A stretch of 64,000 nt of DNA from Mesorhizobium sp. M1B.F.Ca.ET.045.04.1.1 (GCF_003952465.1 NZ_CP034448.1:1488001-1552000); one strand, 5' to 3'; shown: positions 8,632 to 17,491, numbered from the stretch's first letter. Program-made: numbers and translations. The notes: a model not told the origin generated them from the letters alone.

Positions 8632-11307
8632 TTACTCATCCTTGCCGCCCAGCGGCGGGCCGACCACCAAAATGGCGGGCTCGGCCGAAAGCAGCTTCTT
8701 GGCCGCCGCCTTGACCTGTTTGAGCGTCACCCGACCGATGCTGCGGGCGCGACGCTGGTTGTAGTCGACGTCGGCATTTTGAATCTGCAAATCCAGGAGC
8801 CGGTCTGCAATCGAGCTGGTCGAGCCCAGACGGTCAATGGCATAGGTGCCGATCAGGTGCTTCTTCGCCGCCTTGAGCTCGGCCCCGGTCGGTCCTTGCT
8901 GCGCCATCTGCTTTACCACCTCTCGCACGATGCTCAGCGTTTGGGCGGCGCAATCCGAGCGTGTCTCTGTCGTAACCAGAAGCTTGTCAAGGGTCAGTTC
9001 AGAGCTGACGTGATAGGCAAGGCCGCGTTTTTGGCGTACCTCCTCGTAAAGGCGGGAAGTCAAGTATGAGCCGCCAAGGATGTCGTTCATCAGCACGGCG
9101 GCGTAGAAATTCGGCGCGCTACGCTTCACGCCAGGCCAGGCCAACGTTAGCGAAGTCTGCGGCAGGTCGTAGTTCTCCTCCACCAGTTGACCGAGTTTCG
9201 GCGCGACATCGTAGACGGGGACGAGGGTTTGTTGCTCAGGCAAATCACCAAACAGCTGGTCAAGCCTTTCCCTCAACGTGTTCGCGTCAATGTCACCCAC
9301 CACGGCAATATGGAGCCCGTCGCGAGCGAAAATGGCCTGGTGGAAGGCGAGGAGGTCGGACGGCGTGATGCCGGCGAGGCTCTCTTTTGTGCCTTCTCCC
9401 GGCCTTGAACAAGGATGCGCGCCGTAGATCGCGCGCAGCCATTTGCGCTGAGCGATTGCGCCAGGGTCTCGCTCGCTGCCGACGATGCCGGAGACAATCT
9501 CGGCGCGGACGCGATCGATCGGCCCCTGGTCGAAGCGCGGCGCGTTCAGCGCGAGCCGAAGCAGGCCGAACGCGGCGTCCTGCTTTTTGGAAAGCATGCA
9601 CACCGATCCGTAGATGTCGTCGCTTTGCGCGTCCAAACTCATTTCGGCGCCGGCATCGTCGAGCTTCACCTGGAAGGCATCGCTGTCGTAATGGCCAGCG
9701 CCTTCGATGAACAGGCCGGCCATCAGTTTGGCCATCCCCTCCTTCCCGACCGGGTCCTGCGTGGTGCCGCCGTTGAAGGCAAAGCCGATGTTGACGATTT
9801 CCACTGTGTGGTCCTCCACCAGCCAGGCGATGATGCCCTTTTCGGACTTCACCTCCTGGATGTTCATCGCAGCATGGGGCTGAGCGCCGAGCGTCATCTC
9901 TTGATTCTCCGTCTTGGGCAAGAGATAGCCCGTGGTCGAACGGTCGAACGCGAGATAGCGGGCGGCAACTGCTTTGATTTGCGCGGCGGTAACCCTGCGG
10001 ATGCGAGACGGCCGTTCCTCGACATCTTTCACGGTGCCGCCGGTGGCCAGCGTCGAGCCGTAGATGCAGGCGAGGTCGTCCTGGTCGTCTTCGGCAAAGA
10101 TCATATCGCGCACAAAGCGCTCCTTGGCCTTGCCCAGTTCCTCGCTGCTGACACCATCCTTGGCAATGCGAGCGACTTCGGCAGCGGCCGCCGCTTCGAG
10201 ATCGGCCAGCTTGGCATCGCCGCGCGGCGCGCCATAGATGGCGAACCTGGTGTCGTCGAGCATGGTGCCCTGGAAATAGGCGCAGGCGCTGGAAGCGATA
10301 CCTTGCTGGACAGCGAGCGCCTGGTAAAGCCGGCTGCGGTTACCGCCGCCGAGGATTTCGGACAGCAGGTCGAGCGCTTCGGCCTCGCCCGGCTTGGCGG
10401 TATGGTAAGACGGCACCACCCACTGCGTCGAAAAACTGGGCACGCTGACGCGGGCGTCGGAGAGCGTGACGGTGCGCCTGGTGTTCTGCTCGGGCTCAAC
10501 CGGCCGGATGCGCGGCGGCAGGTCGGGCCCGCGCGCCACCTTGCCATAGGTCTTCTCGGCCAGCACCTTCACCGTTTCCGGCTCGACATCGCCGGCCACG
10601 ATCAGCACGGAGTTGTTGGGCCAGTAGTATTTTTCATAGAAGGCGGTGGCGTCGACGCGGTTCAGCTGCTCGATCTCCTGCATCCAGCCGATGATCGGGA
10701 TGCGATAGGGCTGGTTCTGCCACAGCGTCGCGTCGATCTCCTCATGGAGCACGTCCTGCGGGTTGGTGTCGGTGCTTGAGCGGCGCTCCTCGATGACCAC
10801 GTCGCGCTCGGTCTTGACGACATCGTCGGTGAGGATGAGGTTTCGCATTCGGTCGGCCTCGAAGCTCATCATCAGCTCGAGCGCCGACGGCGCCACTGTC
10901 TGATAGAAGGCGGTGTAGTCGGAGGAGGTGAAGGCGTTGTTGGAGCCGCCGATCTCGAACACTGCGCGGTCGAATTCGCCGCCCGCATGGTTGGTCGTCG
11001 CCTTGAACATCAGATGCTCGAAGAAATGGGCGATGCCGGATTTGCCCGGCGGCTCGTCGGCGCTGCCGATCTTGTACCACACCATGTGGGTGACGATCGG
11101 CGCCCGGTGGTTGGGAATGACGACCACCTCCATGCCGTTGTCGAGCACGAAATCCCTCGCCTTGCCGTCCTCCCATGCGACGGGGATCGGAGCCGGCCCC
11201 GCGCCGACCAACTCGGACGCAACGGACGTCCTGCGAAGCCCATGAGTGCGGGGCTTGCTTGGTAGTTCTGGTAGGGAGAGTGGGGTTATGGGCTGCGTTC
11301 CTGGCAA
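8632..11307 (-). CDS. Two-lobed M16 (insulinase/processing-type) zinc peptidase
   Basis: This 891-residue protein holds two M16 units in one chain. The first has the inverted zinc motif HFFEH (about residue 93) with the downstream glutamate in the [13 protein letters not shown] stretch. The second, from about residue 455, lacks a zinc motif but keeps the R/Y-type substrate region ([19 protein letters not shown]). M16 pairs close around peptides and degrade them. Related rhizobial proteins are usually encoded by two adjacent genes and exported; here the two are fused and no signal peptide is visible. The start is TTG at 11307, the only start candidate before the domain, with GAGGAA about ten bases upstream and an in-frame TAG farther up. 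A NifA site and an RpoN promoter lie 210-300 bases upstream. Peptidase family is sure; location and substrate are not. Confidence 0.85.
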   Translation of the reverse strand: MPGTQPITPLSLPELPSKPRTHGLRRTSVASELVGAGPAPIPVAWEDGKARDFVLDNGMEVVVIPNHRAPIVTHMVWYKIGSADEPPGKSGIAHFFEHLMFKATTNHAGGEFDRAVFEIGGSNNAFTSSDYTAFYQTVAPSALELMMSFEADRMRNLILTDDVVKTERDVVIEERRSSTDTNPQDVLHEEIDATLWQNQPYRIPIIGWMQEIEQLNRVDATAFYEKYYWPNNSVLIVAGDVEPETVKVLAEKTYGKVARGPDLPPRIRPVEPEQNTRRTVTLSDARVSVPSFSTQWVVPSYHTAKPGEAEALDLLSEILGGGNRSRLYQALAVQQGIASSACAYFQGTMLDDTRFAIYGAPRGDAKLADLEAAAAAEVARIAKDGVSSEELGKAKERFVRDMIFAEDDQDDLACIYGSTLATGGTVKDVEERPSRIRRVTAAQIKAVAARYLAFDRSTTGYLLPKTENQEMTLGAQPHAAMNIQEVKSEKGIIAWLVEDHTVEIVNIGFAFNGGTTQDPVGKEGMAKLMAGLFIEGAGHYDSDAFQVKLDDAGAEMSLDAQSDDIYGSVCMLSKKQDAAFGLLRLALNAPRFDQGPIDRVRAEIVSGIVGSERDPGAIAQRKWLRAIYGAHPCSRPGEGTKESLAGITPSDLLAFHQAIFARDGLHIAVVGDIDANTLRERLDQLFGDLPEQQTLVPVYDVAPKLGQLVEENYDLPQTSLTLAWPGVKRSAPNFYAAVLMNDILGGSYLTSRLYEEVRQKRGLAYHVSSELTLDKLLVTTETRSDCAAQTLSIVREVVKQMAQQGPTGAELKAAKKHLIGTYAIDRLGSTSSIADRLLDLQIQNADVDYNQRRARSIGRVTLKQVKAAAKKLLSAEPAILVVGPPLGGKDE

Positions 11308-11516
11308 AGTGATCTGTTCCTCATTTTGAAGGATCTATGTCTCCCGAACGCCTATTGGGAGAAAGTGGATCGGCACGCGACGCCGAGCCACATGAGCCGT
11401 CAGCGTGTTGCTGGGCCTGACGCGAGCCTCATCTTTGGATGCGTCCGGGAAACTTTCGGCATGGTGAGGCCATGGGAAGTCTGCTCGTTATCCATTGGGT
11501 GTTTGCGGATACCTGA

Positions 11517-11531
11517 GCATGCCCCGTGCCA
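11517..11531 (-). promoter_or_regulatory. RpoN (sigma-54) -24/-12 promoter
   Basis: On the minus strand the sequence reads TGGCACGGGGCATGC: a perfect -24 half, one mismatch in the -12 half, and ten bases between GG and GC. It points to the M16 peptidase gene, whose start is about 210 bases downstream. Confidence 0.6.
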
Positions 11532-11591
11532 AGTAAGAAAGCCCCGATTCGCAAGGTTTGATCCAACCTTGATACTTGCGATATCCGACAT

Positions 11592-11607
11592 TGTCGGGCA
11601 TCCGACA
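11592..11607 (-). promoter_or_regulatory. NifA upstream activator site (TGT-N10-ACA)
   Basis: TGTCGGGCATCCGACA is a symmetrical NifA site with arms TGTCGG and CCGACA. It lies about 60 bases upstream of the minus-strand RpoN promoter, a suitable distance for activation. Confidence 0.65.
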
Positions 11608-13161
11608 GAAAGCGCCTTTCGCCGGCGCGCCGGCTATGACGCTCGCCTCCTCCGGCGTGACGACGATCCTTTGGCGGGCGCCGCGCACACCGATCTGCCC
11701 GCCTATCAGCACCGCGACATCGAAGGACAGCGCGATCGTGACTGGATGGGTCTTACGCAAACATGCAGCAGTGCCACCGCGATCAGGACTTCATCCGCCC
11801 CACAAAGACCCGAGCGCGAGGGACGACGTGTAAGGCAACATGTCATCCTCGATAATGATGCCGCGCATAAAGAGGTAAGGTCCCTCGTCGTACCGGCGAG
11901 CCCCTTCGCTGGGTCTCGCGAGGGTCTGGTTTGCGAACGTCGACCGACAGCATCACGGCATGGGCGGCCCCATCGGTAGGCAAGCATTGACCGTGCCATC
12001 AGCGTTGAGGCAGCGCAGAGCCCAATTTCCCGGTGCCAGCCGGTACGTTGGAGCTTCAACTGTGGCCAGCCAAGCGGGCCGAGGCCGTGAAACTCCTGAT
12101 ACCCTGGACCGTCCGGATTGCAACGCACGACGCCTTGGTCTCGCGCCAACGTCCATTGACGCTCAGCGAAGCATCATGCGGACGAGCTGGGAAAGCTTGG
12201 CCGGGCCGGCGCCTTCCCAGGCGCACGGGACGCGCGACGACCCATGTGGACCTTGGATTTCACTACGCACTTACGCTGCTTTGGCCTTGTCAGCAGCCTG
12301 AGCATAAAGCGTGCTCAGCTTTCAGGGCGAGCCTCTTTCATGTTGATAGCATCTGTCGTCATTCAGGATCGCCCCATTTTCGCATGCCGCTTGCAGCTTT
12401 CAGACTGTTGTCAGCCAGGGCCGCCATAAAGGGTCTCGTTTAACGCATTCGGGAGGCTTCATGACTCGACCACATTAATTTCGGGCGGTTCGCCGGCGCT
12501 CCGAATGGCACTTAACACCAGATCCTCTCCAAACCCGTGATGATCCAAGAGGAAAACGAAAAATCCCTAAATCAGAAAAAAGCACCGATACGGTCGGCTC
12601 CAGGCTGATGAAATTGCGGTCTCACTGGCCACGCACGATACTTGCGATGGCGATGGCCATTGCAAAGGCCGGTCAAGCACCCAAGACGCTGACAAGCACG
12701 CCTCCGACCAAAGCTCGATCGTTGGCAGCCTTTCTAGCCGTATACTTGGGGCATTTTGGGCCGGCGATCCGGACGCCGATTAAAACCTGCCGGTCGTCTA
12801 AATGGAATGGTTGGTCCGGGTCCTTACTGGACCTGCGCCAACCCGATCGGGCCGGCGCACAGGGGCACCCAGACAATTGGACACGTCGCCTTTGCGCGGC
12901 GGCTTGCACTTTCTCGGATGGCCTCTTTTCTCCCCGGGCGAAATCGAGCGAGCGGTGAGGCGGAGCCTTCGATTTTGCCGATCATGTCGTGTCGCTTCGA
13001 TCGAACTGCTCAGACGATGATAGCGGCATTGATTGCCGCGGCCGAAATGCGTTGTGTGAAGTACGATTTCTACGCCGTATACATACTGCCGTACAGTTCG
13101 CCATGTCAGCAGCCTTGCCAGCAATCCGCCCTGTGTCCAAATGTCGTCGAATTCACCGGTG
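11608..13161. other. Long stretch without a recognised gene
   Basis: About 1.5 kb with only short frames on either strand, none with family features. It contains one regulatory-looking site at 12398-12414, described separately. It is probably decayed island sequence. Confidence 0.4.
12398..12414 (+). promoter_or_regulatory. Third, degenerate copy of the TTTCAG-N5-TGTCAG site
   Basis: TTTCAGACTGTTGTCAG repeats the direct-repeat site found before the secreted-protein gene at 15240 and its copy at 16996. The similarity continues downstream (AAAGGGTCTCGTTTAAC here, AAAGGGGTCGTTAAC there). The following ATG at 12460 opens only five codons, so any target gene at this place has been lost. Confidence 0.5.
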
Positions 13162-14490
13162 TCATTGAGGAATTCGTATGATCGCCTCGAAACCATCATT
13201 GCGACCGCGGGCGGGCGACGCAAGCTCTAGACTGCCACCGATCCGCTGGATAACCATGTTAGCGATATGTAGACCAAGGCCTGAGCCCGCAGCAGGAGTA
13301 GCACCACGACTAAATCGCTTTGTAAGCCCTTCGAGGTCGGGGAGGGGCACCACCGGTCCGGCGTTTGCAATAGCGATGGTTCCATCAGTTTGGACGGAAA
13401 CTGTTGTCGGAACAGTGGGCAGTCCATGTATCAGCGCATTCTCGATCAGGTTACGAAGGAGGATCCCAAACGCATCGACATCCACTTTGCGCATCAAAGT
13501 GGGGCAGCCGTCGACGTTAAGATGCAGGCGTCCGGCATATTGCGGCTTTTTCCTCAGGTCGTCGATTTCCAGCCGAACCGATCGGACAAGATCGATCGCG
13601 TGATCCGCCATGCCAACCCCCGATTCGGCTTGAGCGAGCTGAAGCACTTTTTCGACAAGGCGGCCAAGGCTCGACAGCGCTTGCTCGATGCCGCGCGCAC
13701 GCATTTTGGCCGACCCATTGGGAAGCTCGGCCACTAATCTCTGCATCTGAGCGATTGAACCTGCGATCGGCGTGCGCAGTTCATGCGCACTGTTTGCGGC
13801 GAACTCGCGTTCGGCCTCGAGAGCCGCCCGCAGACGATCGAGAAGCCGATTGACGGATGCCGCGATTGGAGCCAACTCTGCCGGGAAATCGCCCAAGTCC
13901 ATTGGTGACAGATTGCCGCCGTCGCGCGATCCGATCTGCTGTCGCAGTACCTCGATTGGCCGCAGCGAGCGCCGGATCACGATCCACCAAACAGCTAAGC
14001 TAAAGGGCAGGAGCACGAGTGTCGGAAGGAAGACAAAAAGTGCGCCCTTCGCGATTGTGGTACGGCGGCCATGAAGCGGTTCGGCCAACTGATGATACAC
14101 GCCGTCTTGGATCTCCTCTGTGTAGACGCGGTAATCAGCGTTTCCCCAAAAGCCGTTACTCAGGGGAGCATCAGGGAAGGGCTGCTGACCCTCTTCCGGT
14201 TCAGAAATAAGCACTATCCCGTACTTATTAATAACCTGCTCACGATAGGTAAAGTACTTTTCGTAAGTGGGAAAGTTGTTATTGTATTGATCAACGTGTT
14301 TTCCATTCAAGACCTTGATCAGCTCTGGTTGTCTGTACTTTGCGCTCCCCTGGAGCAAGTCATCCGAACTTTCGTTTACATAATTGCAAAAAATGAACGC
14401 AGCCATGGTTGGGGCGGCGATCCAAACCAGGAGCGTTGCCCCGCCTAACCACGATAGCAGCTTTCTCGTCATGCTGTTCGAGTTCGTCAT
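13162..14490 (-). CDS. Two-component sensor histidine kinase
   Basis: This 442-residue inner-membrane kinase senses an unknown signal and phosphorylates the regulator encoded just before it. It has a membrane segment near residues 12-34, a periplasmic sensor region of about 110 residues, a second membrane segment near 148-172, a HAMP-like linker, the phosphoacceptor His236 in HELRTP, and the ATPase boxes LLRNLIENALIHG and GSGLGLHIANMVIQRIGG. The layout is like QseC/TctE-type kinases that pair with OmpR-family regulators. Its ATG overlaps the regulator stop by four bases (ATGA), so the two genes are co-transcribed and translationally coupled. The periplasmic part holds a charged, Tyr-rich stretch (YNNNFPTYEKYFTYREQVIN). 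Function as a kinase is sure; the signal is not known. Confidence 0.9.
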   Translation of the reverse strand: MTNSNSMTRKLLSWLGGATLLVWIAAPTMAAFIFCNYVNESSDDLLQGSAKYRQPELIKVLNGKHVDQYNNNFPTYEKYFTYREQVINKYGIVLISEPEEGQQPFPDAPLSNGFWGNADYRVYTEEIQDGVYHQLAEPLHGRRTTIAKGALFVFLPTLVLLPFSLAVWWIVIRRSLRPIEVLRQQIGSRDGGNLSPMDLGDFPAELAPIAASVNRLLDRLRAALEAEREFAANSAHELRTPIAGSIAQMQRLVAELPNGSAKMRARGIEQALSSLGRLVEKVLQLAQAESGVGMADHAIDLVRSVRLEIDDLRKKPQYAGRLHLNVDGCPTLMRKVDVDAFGILLRNLIENALIHGLPTVPTTVSVQTDGTIAIANAGPVVPLPDLEGLTKRFSRGATPAAGSGLGLHIANMVIQRIGGSLELASPARGRNDGFEAIIRIPQ

Positions 14491-15146
14491 GTGACCACGA
14501 GCCTGTATCCGGAGCCACGCACGGTTGCTATTCTATCCCCGCCGATCTTCTTGCGGAGCCGGCTGACATAAACCTCCACTGTGTTGCTCTCGAACTCCGA
14601 ATTGAATGAATAAAGCGCGTGCTCGATCCTCCCCTTTGAAACGACCGAACCGGGCTGGCGTAGAAGGCAGTCGAGCACCGCCCATTCGCGTCCAGACAGG
14701 TGGACCTCCTGCCCGTCGCGGAAGAGGCGTCGCTCGGCTGCCTGTATGGAAAGCGTCCCAACCGAAAATTGCGGCTCCGGAAAATGCCCTTGGCGACGTG
14801 CCACTGCACGGATGCGTGCCGAGAGTTCCCCCAGATCGAACGGCTTGACCAAATAGTCGTCGGCGCCAGCGTTGAGCCCCTCGATGCGATGCGAAATCCG
14901 ATCGCGGGCTGTCAGAATGATGACCGGCGTTGTATCAAGCCCCTTGATCAGCTCCCGCAGATAGTCGATGCCATTGCCGTCCGGCAGGTGAACGTCGAGC
15001 AAAATAACGTCGTAGCCGGCCACAGCTGCATGACCGCGCGCTCCGGACAGGCCCTCGGCCCAGTCGACCGCGTGGCCACCAGCCACCAAATGATCGTGCA
15101 CAGCACTTCTAAGGTCGTCGTCGTCTTCAATGAGCAGTATTCGCAT
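14487..15146 (-). CDS. OmpR/PhoB-family response regulator
   Basis: This 219-residue regulator has a receiver domain with acidic pocket EDDDD (residues 7-11), phosphoacceptor Asp51 in ILLDVHLPDGNG and the conserved Lys in YLVKPF. A winged-helix domain follows, ending in VSRLRKKIGG and TVRGSGYRLVV. It should bind direct repeats of about 6 bases spaced by 5, and exactly such repeats lie upstream in both directions (15199-15215 and 15240-15256), suggesting self-activation and control of the divergent gene. It precedes and overlaps the kinase gene. A second, broken copy of this gene is at 16380-16903 with about 85-90 percent apparent identity by eye in the receiver domain. Confidence 0.9.
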   Translation of the reverse strand: MRILLIEDDDDLRSAVHDHLVAGGHAVDWAEGLSGARGHAAVAGYDVILLDVHLPDGNGIDYLRELIKGLDTTPVIILTARDRISHRIEGLNAGADDYLVKPFDLGELSARIRAVARRQGHFPEPQFSVGTLSIQAAERRLFRDGQEVHLSGREWAVLDCLLRQPGSVVSKGRIEHALYSFNSEFESNTVEVYVSRLRKKIGGDRIATVRGSGYRLVVT

Positions 15147-15198
15147 CAGGCTGCCGAGCTCCGGTATGAGGGCAAGGCTCCTGCCTTATTGATCGAAG

Positions 15199-15215
15199 CT
15201 GACAGTAGGCTGAAC
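15199..15215 (-). promoter_or_regulatory. Direct-repeat operator before the response regulator
   Basis: On the minus strand it reads GTTCAGCCTACTGTCAG: two hexamers spaced by five bases, the typical footprint of an OmpR-type dimer. It lies 53 bases upstream of the regulator ATG. The same site is present in the duplicated copy (16953-16969). Confidence 0.6.
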
Positions 15216-15239
15216 CGGCGCCAGCGAATATCTGGGGGC

Positions 15240-15256
15240 TTTCAGGCTGCTGTCAG
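15240..15256 (+). promoter_or_regulatory. Direct-repeat operator before the secreted-protein gene
   Basis: TTTCAGGCTGCTGTCAG has the same hexamer pair in the opposite orientation, 50 bases upstream of the ATG at 15306. With the minus-strand site it forms a divergent control region of about 160 bases. Confidence 0.6.
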
Positions 15257-15305
15257 CTACAATTGCAAGAAAGGGGTCGTTAACAAAGCCAAACGAAGAG
15301 CCCCT

Positions 15306-15803
15306 ATGAAACCCCTCCTGATCTCGGCACTTTTGCTCAATGTGACCACCGGCGGCTGTACACTGGTTGGCGGGCAATTCGACGTGGCGGTCAACGAATG
15401 GCAGCCGCGCCACGCGTCAATGTCCAGGCTTGAAACTGACAGGTGTCTTAAATACGAGGGCACCGTAGCGGGTGCCTCCAGTTATCGAACAGTGCCTAGC
15501 AGGTCAGAAGTGCACTTTGACCATAGGGGTCGTCCGTATTTTCGGCGCTCGCGAACAGAGTCGACGGTCAATCGATGCGCCACTGCCAGAGTCTGGAACG
15601 GTCAAGTGTTTGTTATCCCCCGTCCGGGCCATATTCTCTGCCGAGGACCAAGAAGGCCCTATTTTCGGTGCCCACGAACAGAGCCAACGGTCAATCGATG
15701 CGCCACTGCCAGGGTCTGGAACGGTCAAGTGTTTGTGATCCCCTGTCCCGGCCGTGTTCTCTGCCGAACTCGCCCTTGTAGTCGGCACACCAAAGATCGT
15801 TAG
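15306..15803 (+). CDS. Small secreted or lipid-anchored repeat protein, 3' end replaced by IS sequence
   Basis: The 165-residue frame starts with a hydrophobic export signal (MKPLLISALLLNVTTGGC) whose Cys18 could be a lipoprotein anchor, though the preceding residues are not a classical lipobox. After a linker come two 41-residue repeats with core NRCATARVWNGQVFVIP, each with two cysteines about 22 residues apart. The second repeat is cut near 15765, where an IS481-type relic begins; the last ten or so residues are read from IS sequence. It is transcribed away from the response regulator and has the matching operator, so it is probably a target of that system, perhaps a periplasmic sensor partner or modulator. 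No family was recognised. Confidence 0.5.
   Translation: MKPLLISALLLNVTTGGCTLVGGQFDVAVNEWQPRHASMSRLETDRCLKYEGTVAGASSYRTVPSRSEVHFDHRGRPYFRRSRTESTVNRCATARVWNGQVFVIPRPGHILCRGPRRPYFRCPRTEPTVNRCATARVWNGQVFVIPCPGRVLCRTRPCSRHTKDR
15539..15764 (+). repeat. Tandem repeat of 123 bases (41 codons), nearly two copies
   Basis: The unit beginning TTTTCGG at 15539 recurs at 15662, a period of 123 bases, so the reading frame is kept. The copies differ at scattered positions. The second copy ends at the junction with the IS481-type relic. Confidence 0.75.
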
Positions 15804-16300
15804 GGCGACAGCCGTTTGAAAGTGGTGTCCCCGTCGCCCTGTTGCGCCTGCGCTTGCGGCGCTCGACCATGCCGTGGCGGTCGAGCACGGCATGCACGGT
15901 CGAGATCGCGGGCCGGTGCACATCCGGATACAGCCGGGCCAGCCGCTCGCGTATCTTCGGCGCACCCCATGTCGGCTTGTCTTGCTTGAGGCGCACAATC
16001 AGCTTCTCGATTTGAAACGGAAGCTGATTGGCGTGGCGATAGGGCCGCCGCGATCGGTCCGTCAGCCCCTCCAGGCCGCTGTCGTTGTAGCGCGTGAGGA
16101 TCTTGTAGCCGGTCTTGCGCGAGATATCGAACTCCCGGCAAAGCACCGCCATCTTCTCGCCGTCCAGCAGCCGGGCGACGAACTTCAGCCGCTCTTCCAT
16201 GACGTTACACTCCTTCCAAGGCACCTTGCTCTCCTTGCAAAGGGCCGAAAGTTTAACCCATCTATCCGGAATGAACTGTCACCCATCTCTCGGGAAGGGC
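15766..16300 (-). pseudogene. IS481-family transposase fragment with one element end
   Basis: From 16201 (ATG, minus strand) the frame reads MEERLKFVARLLDGEKMAVL with a helix-turn-helix (REFDISRKTGYKILTRYNDS), an Arg-rich linker, and the beginning of the integrase core with its first Asp in DLWCADYKGEF. It then breaks off at about 15766, losing two thirds of the catalytic domain. Sequence at 16270-16300 (GAACTGTCACCCATCTCTCG) resembles the outer end of IS481 elements. The transposase is inactive. The insertion or a later deletion cut the repeat-protein gene on the other strand. Confidence 0.75.
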
Positions 16301-16379
16301 AGTCATGGCCAAGGCAACTGGAAGCCGAATTTTCTTTTAGAGTATGAATCAGCGCCGTCTGCCGAAAAGCGCGTCCACG

Positions 16380-16903
16380 ATCTTCCCTTTTGAAACGACC
16401 GTGCAGGGCTGGGGCAGACGGTAGTCGAGCACCGCCCATCCGCGTCAAGTCAGGTAGACCTCCTGCCCCTCGCGGAAGAGGCGTCGCTCGGCTGCCTGTA
16501 TGGAAAGCGTCCCAACCGAAAATTGCGGCTCCGGAAAATGCCCATGGCGACGTGCCACTGCATGGATACGCGCTGAGAGTTCCCCCAGATCGAACGGCTT
16601 GACCAAATAGTCGTCGGCTCCAGCGTTGAAGCCCTCGATGCGATGCGAAATCCGATCGCAGGCTGTCAGAATGATGACCGGTGCCGATTCAAGTTCCTTG
16701 ATCAGCTCCCGCAGATAGTCGATCCCATTGCCGTCCGGCAGGTGAACGTCGAGCAAAATAAGGTCGTAGCCGACCACAGCTGCATAATCGCGCGCTTCGG
16801 ACAGGTTCTTGGCCCAGTCGACCGCGTGGCCACCAGCCACCAAATGATCGTGCATAGCACTTCCAAGGTCCTTATCGTCTTCAGTGAGCAGTATTCGCAT
16901 CAT
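16380..16903 (-). pseudogene. Second copy of the OmpR-type response regulator, broken
   Basis: The receiver domain is intact (EDDKD acidic pocket, Asp in ILLDVHLPDGNG, YLVKPF). The frame then meets a TGA at 16445 exactly where the first copy reads LSGREW; here the codons are L-T-stop-R-G-W. The homology continues past the stop (WAVLD, then VVSKGKI) to about 16380 and then ends, so the DNA-binding domain is both interrupted and truncated. A receiver-only product of about 152 residues could still be made and might titrate phosphate from the kinase, but decay is the simpler reading. Confidence 0.75.
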
Positions 16904-16952
16904 GCTTCCGAGCTCCGGTATGAGGGCAAGGCTCCCATCTTATTGGTCGAAG

Positions 16953-16969
16953 CTGACAATAGGCTGAAC
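16953..16969 (-). promoter_or_regulatory. Direct-repeat operator, second copy, minus strand
   Basis: Minus-strand GTTCAGCCTATTGTCAG, one base different from the site at 15199-15215, in the spacer only. It lies before the broken regulator copy. Confidence 0.5.
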
Positions 16970-16995
16970 CGGCGGCAGCGAATTATTTGGGGAGC

Positions 16996-17012
16996 TTTCA
17001 GGCTGCTGTCAG
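16996..17012 (+). promoter_or_regulatory. Direct-repeat operator, second copy, plus strand
   Basis: TTTCAGGCTGCTGTCAG, identical to the site at 15240-15256, 51 bases upstream of the ATG at 17063. It could still drive the downstream frame and perhaps the DUF418 gene. Confidence 0.5.
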
Positions 17013-17062
17013 CTACAACTTGCAAGAAAGGGGTCGTTAACAAAGCCAAACGAAGAGCCCCT

Positions 17063-17491
17063 ATGAAACCCGTCCTGACCTCGGCACTTTTGCTCAATGT
17101 GACCCCCGGCGGCTGCATCAGCAAATTGATTTGGGAAACAGGCGCGCCGGTTCTAATGACCGACGCAGGCCGAGGTCTGGAACAGCTGGACCAGCGAACG
17201 GCGTCTTCGGTTTTTCAGGCAACAGCCACATGGAAGAATATGATTGGCTCGACCATGCGCCGAGCTTTGTCGAACGGATTGGTCGCGGGCGCACCACCAC
17301 AGATTATGGCAGGTTTACGCCCTGGCCTTGACACCCGGGGTGATCGTCACCGGCGGAGCCGCGGCGTACTGATCGGATATCCAACGTCGCTGAGTCTCTC
17401 GTCGGTGCAGTGGATCTCTCGGCTTAGCCATCATGCAAAAAACGACGGTTCCGCGACACCACTTTTCAGGTCCGTGACACAGGCTTTGTGA
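17063..17491 (+). CDS. Hypothetical frame with the duplicated export signal fused to new sequence
   Basis: The first 18 residues (MKPVLTSALLLNVTPGGC) copy the export signal of the repeat protein at 15306. The remaining 124 residues are unrelated to it, and no family was recognised. Another frame on the same strand (ending 17331) contains a protein-like stretch (EEYDWLDHAPSFVERIGRGR), so the fused sequence may itself be a decayed gene. The control region upstream is intact. It may be a chance fusion created by the duplication rather than a working gene. Confidence 0.3.
   Translation: MKPVLTSALLLNVTPGGCISKLIWETGAPVLMTDAGRGLEQLDQRTASSVFQATATWKNMIGSTMRRALSNGLVAGAPPQIMAGLRPGLDTRGDRHRRSRGVLIGYPTSLSLSSVQWISRLSHHAKNDGSATPLFRSVTQAL

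Larger units (their letters stand above)
16390..17115. repeat. Duplicated regulator and control region (copy of 14630-15355)
   Basis: The stretch from within the regulator gene through the divergent control region to the first 18 codons of the secreted-protein gene is repeated nearly base for base. Runs such as CAAATGATCGTGCA in the gene and AAAGGGGTCGTTAACAAAGC in the control region are shared. The similarity stops shortly after the signal-peptide coding part (about 17115). Confidence 0.8.

Noticed and set aside
9415..10779. Long plus-strand frame of 454 codons
   Set aside because: It is the mirror of the M16 peptidase gene, with composition typical of the opposite strand of GC-rich coding DNA and no motifs.
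11480..11520. ATCCATTGGGTGTTTGCGGAT as a nod box
   Set aside because: Only the first pentamer fits; the long conserved right part of the nod box is missing.
13040..13110. Palindrome-like ATACATACTGCCGTACAG before the kinase 3' end as an operator
   Set aside because: It is short and imperfect, and no gene follows on the plus strand.
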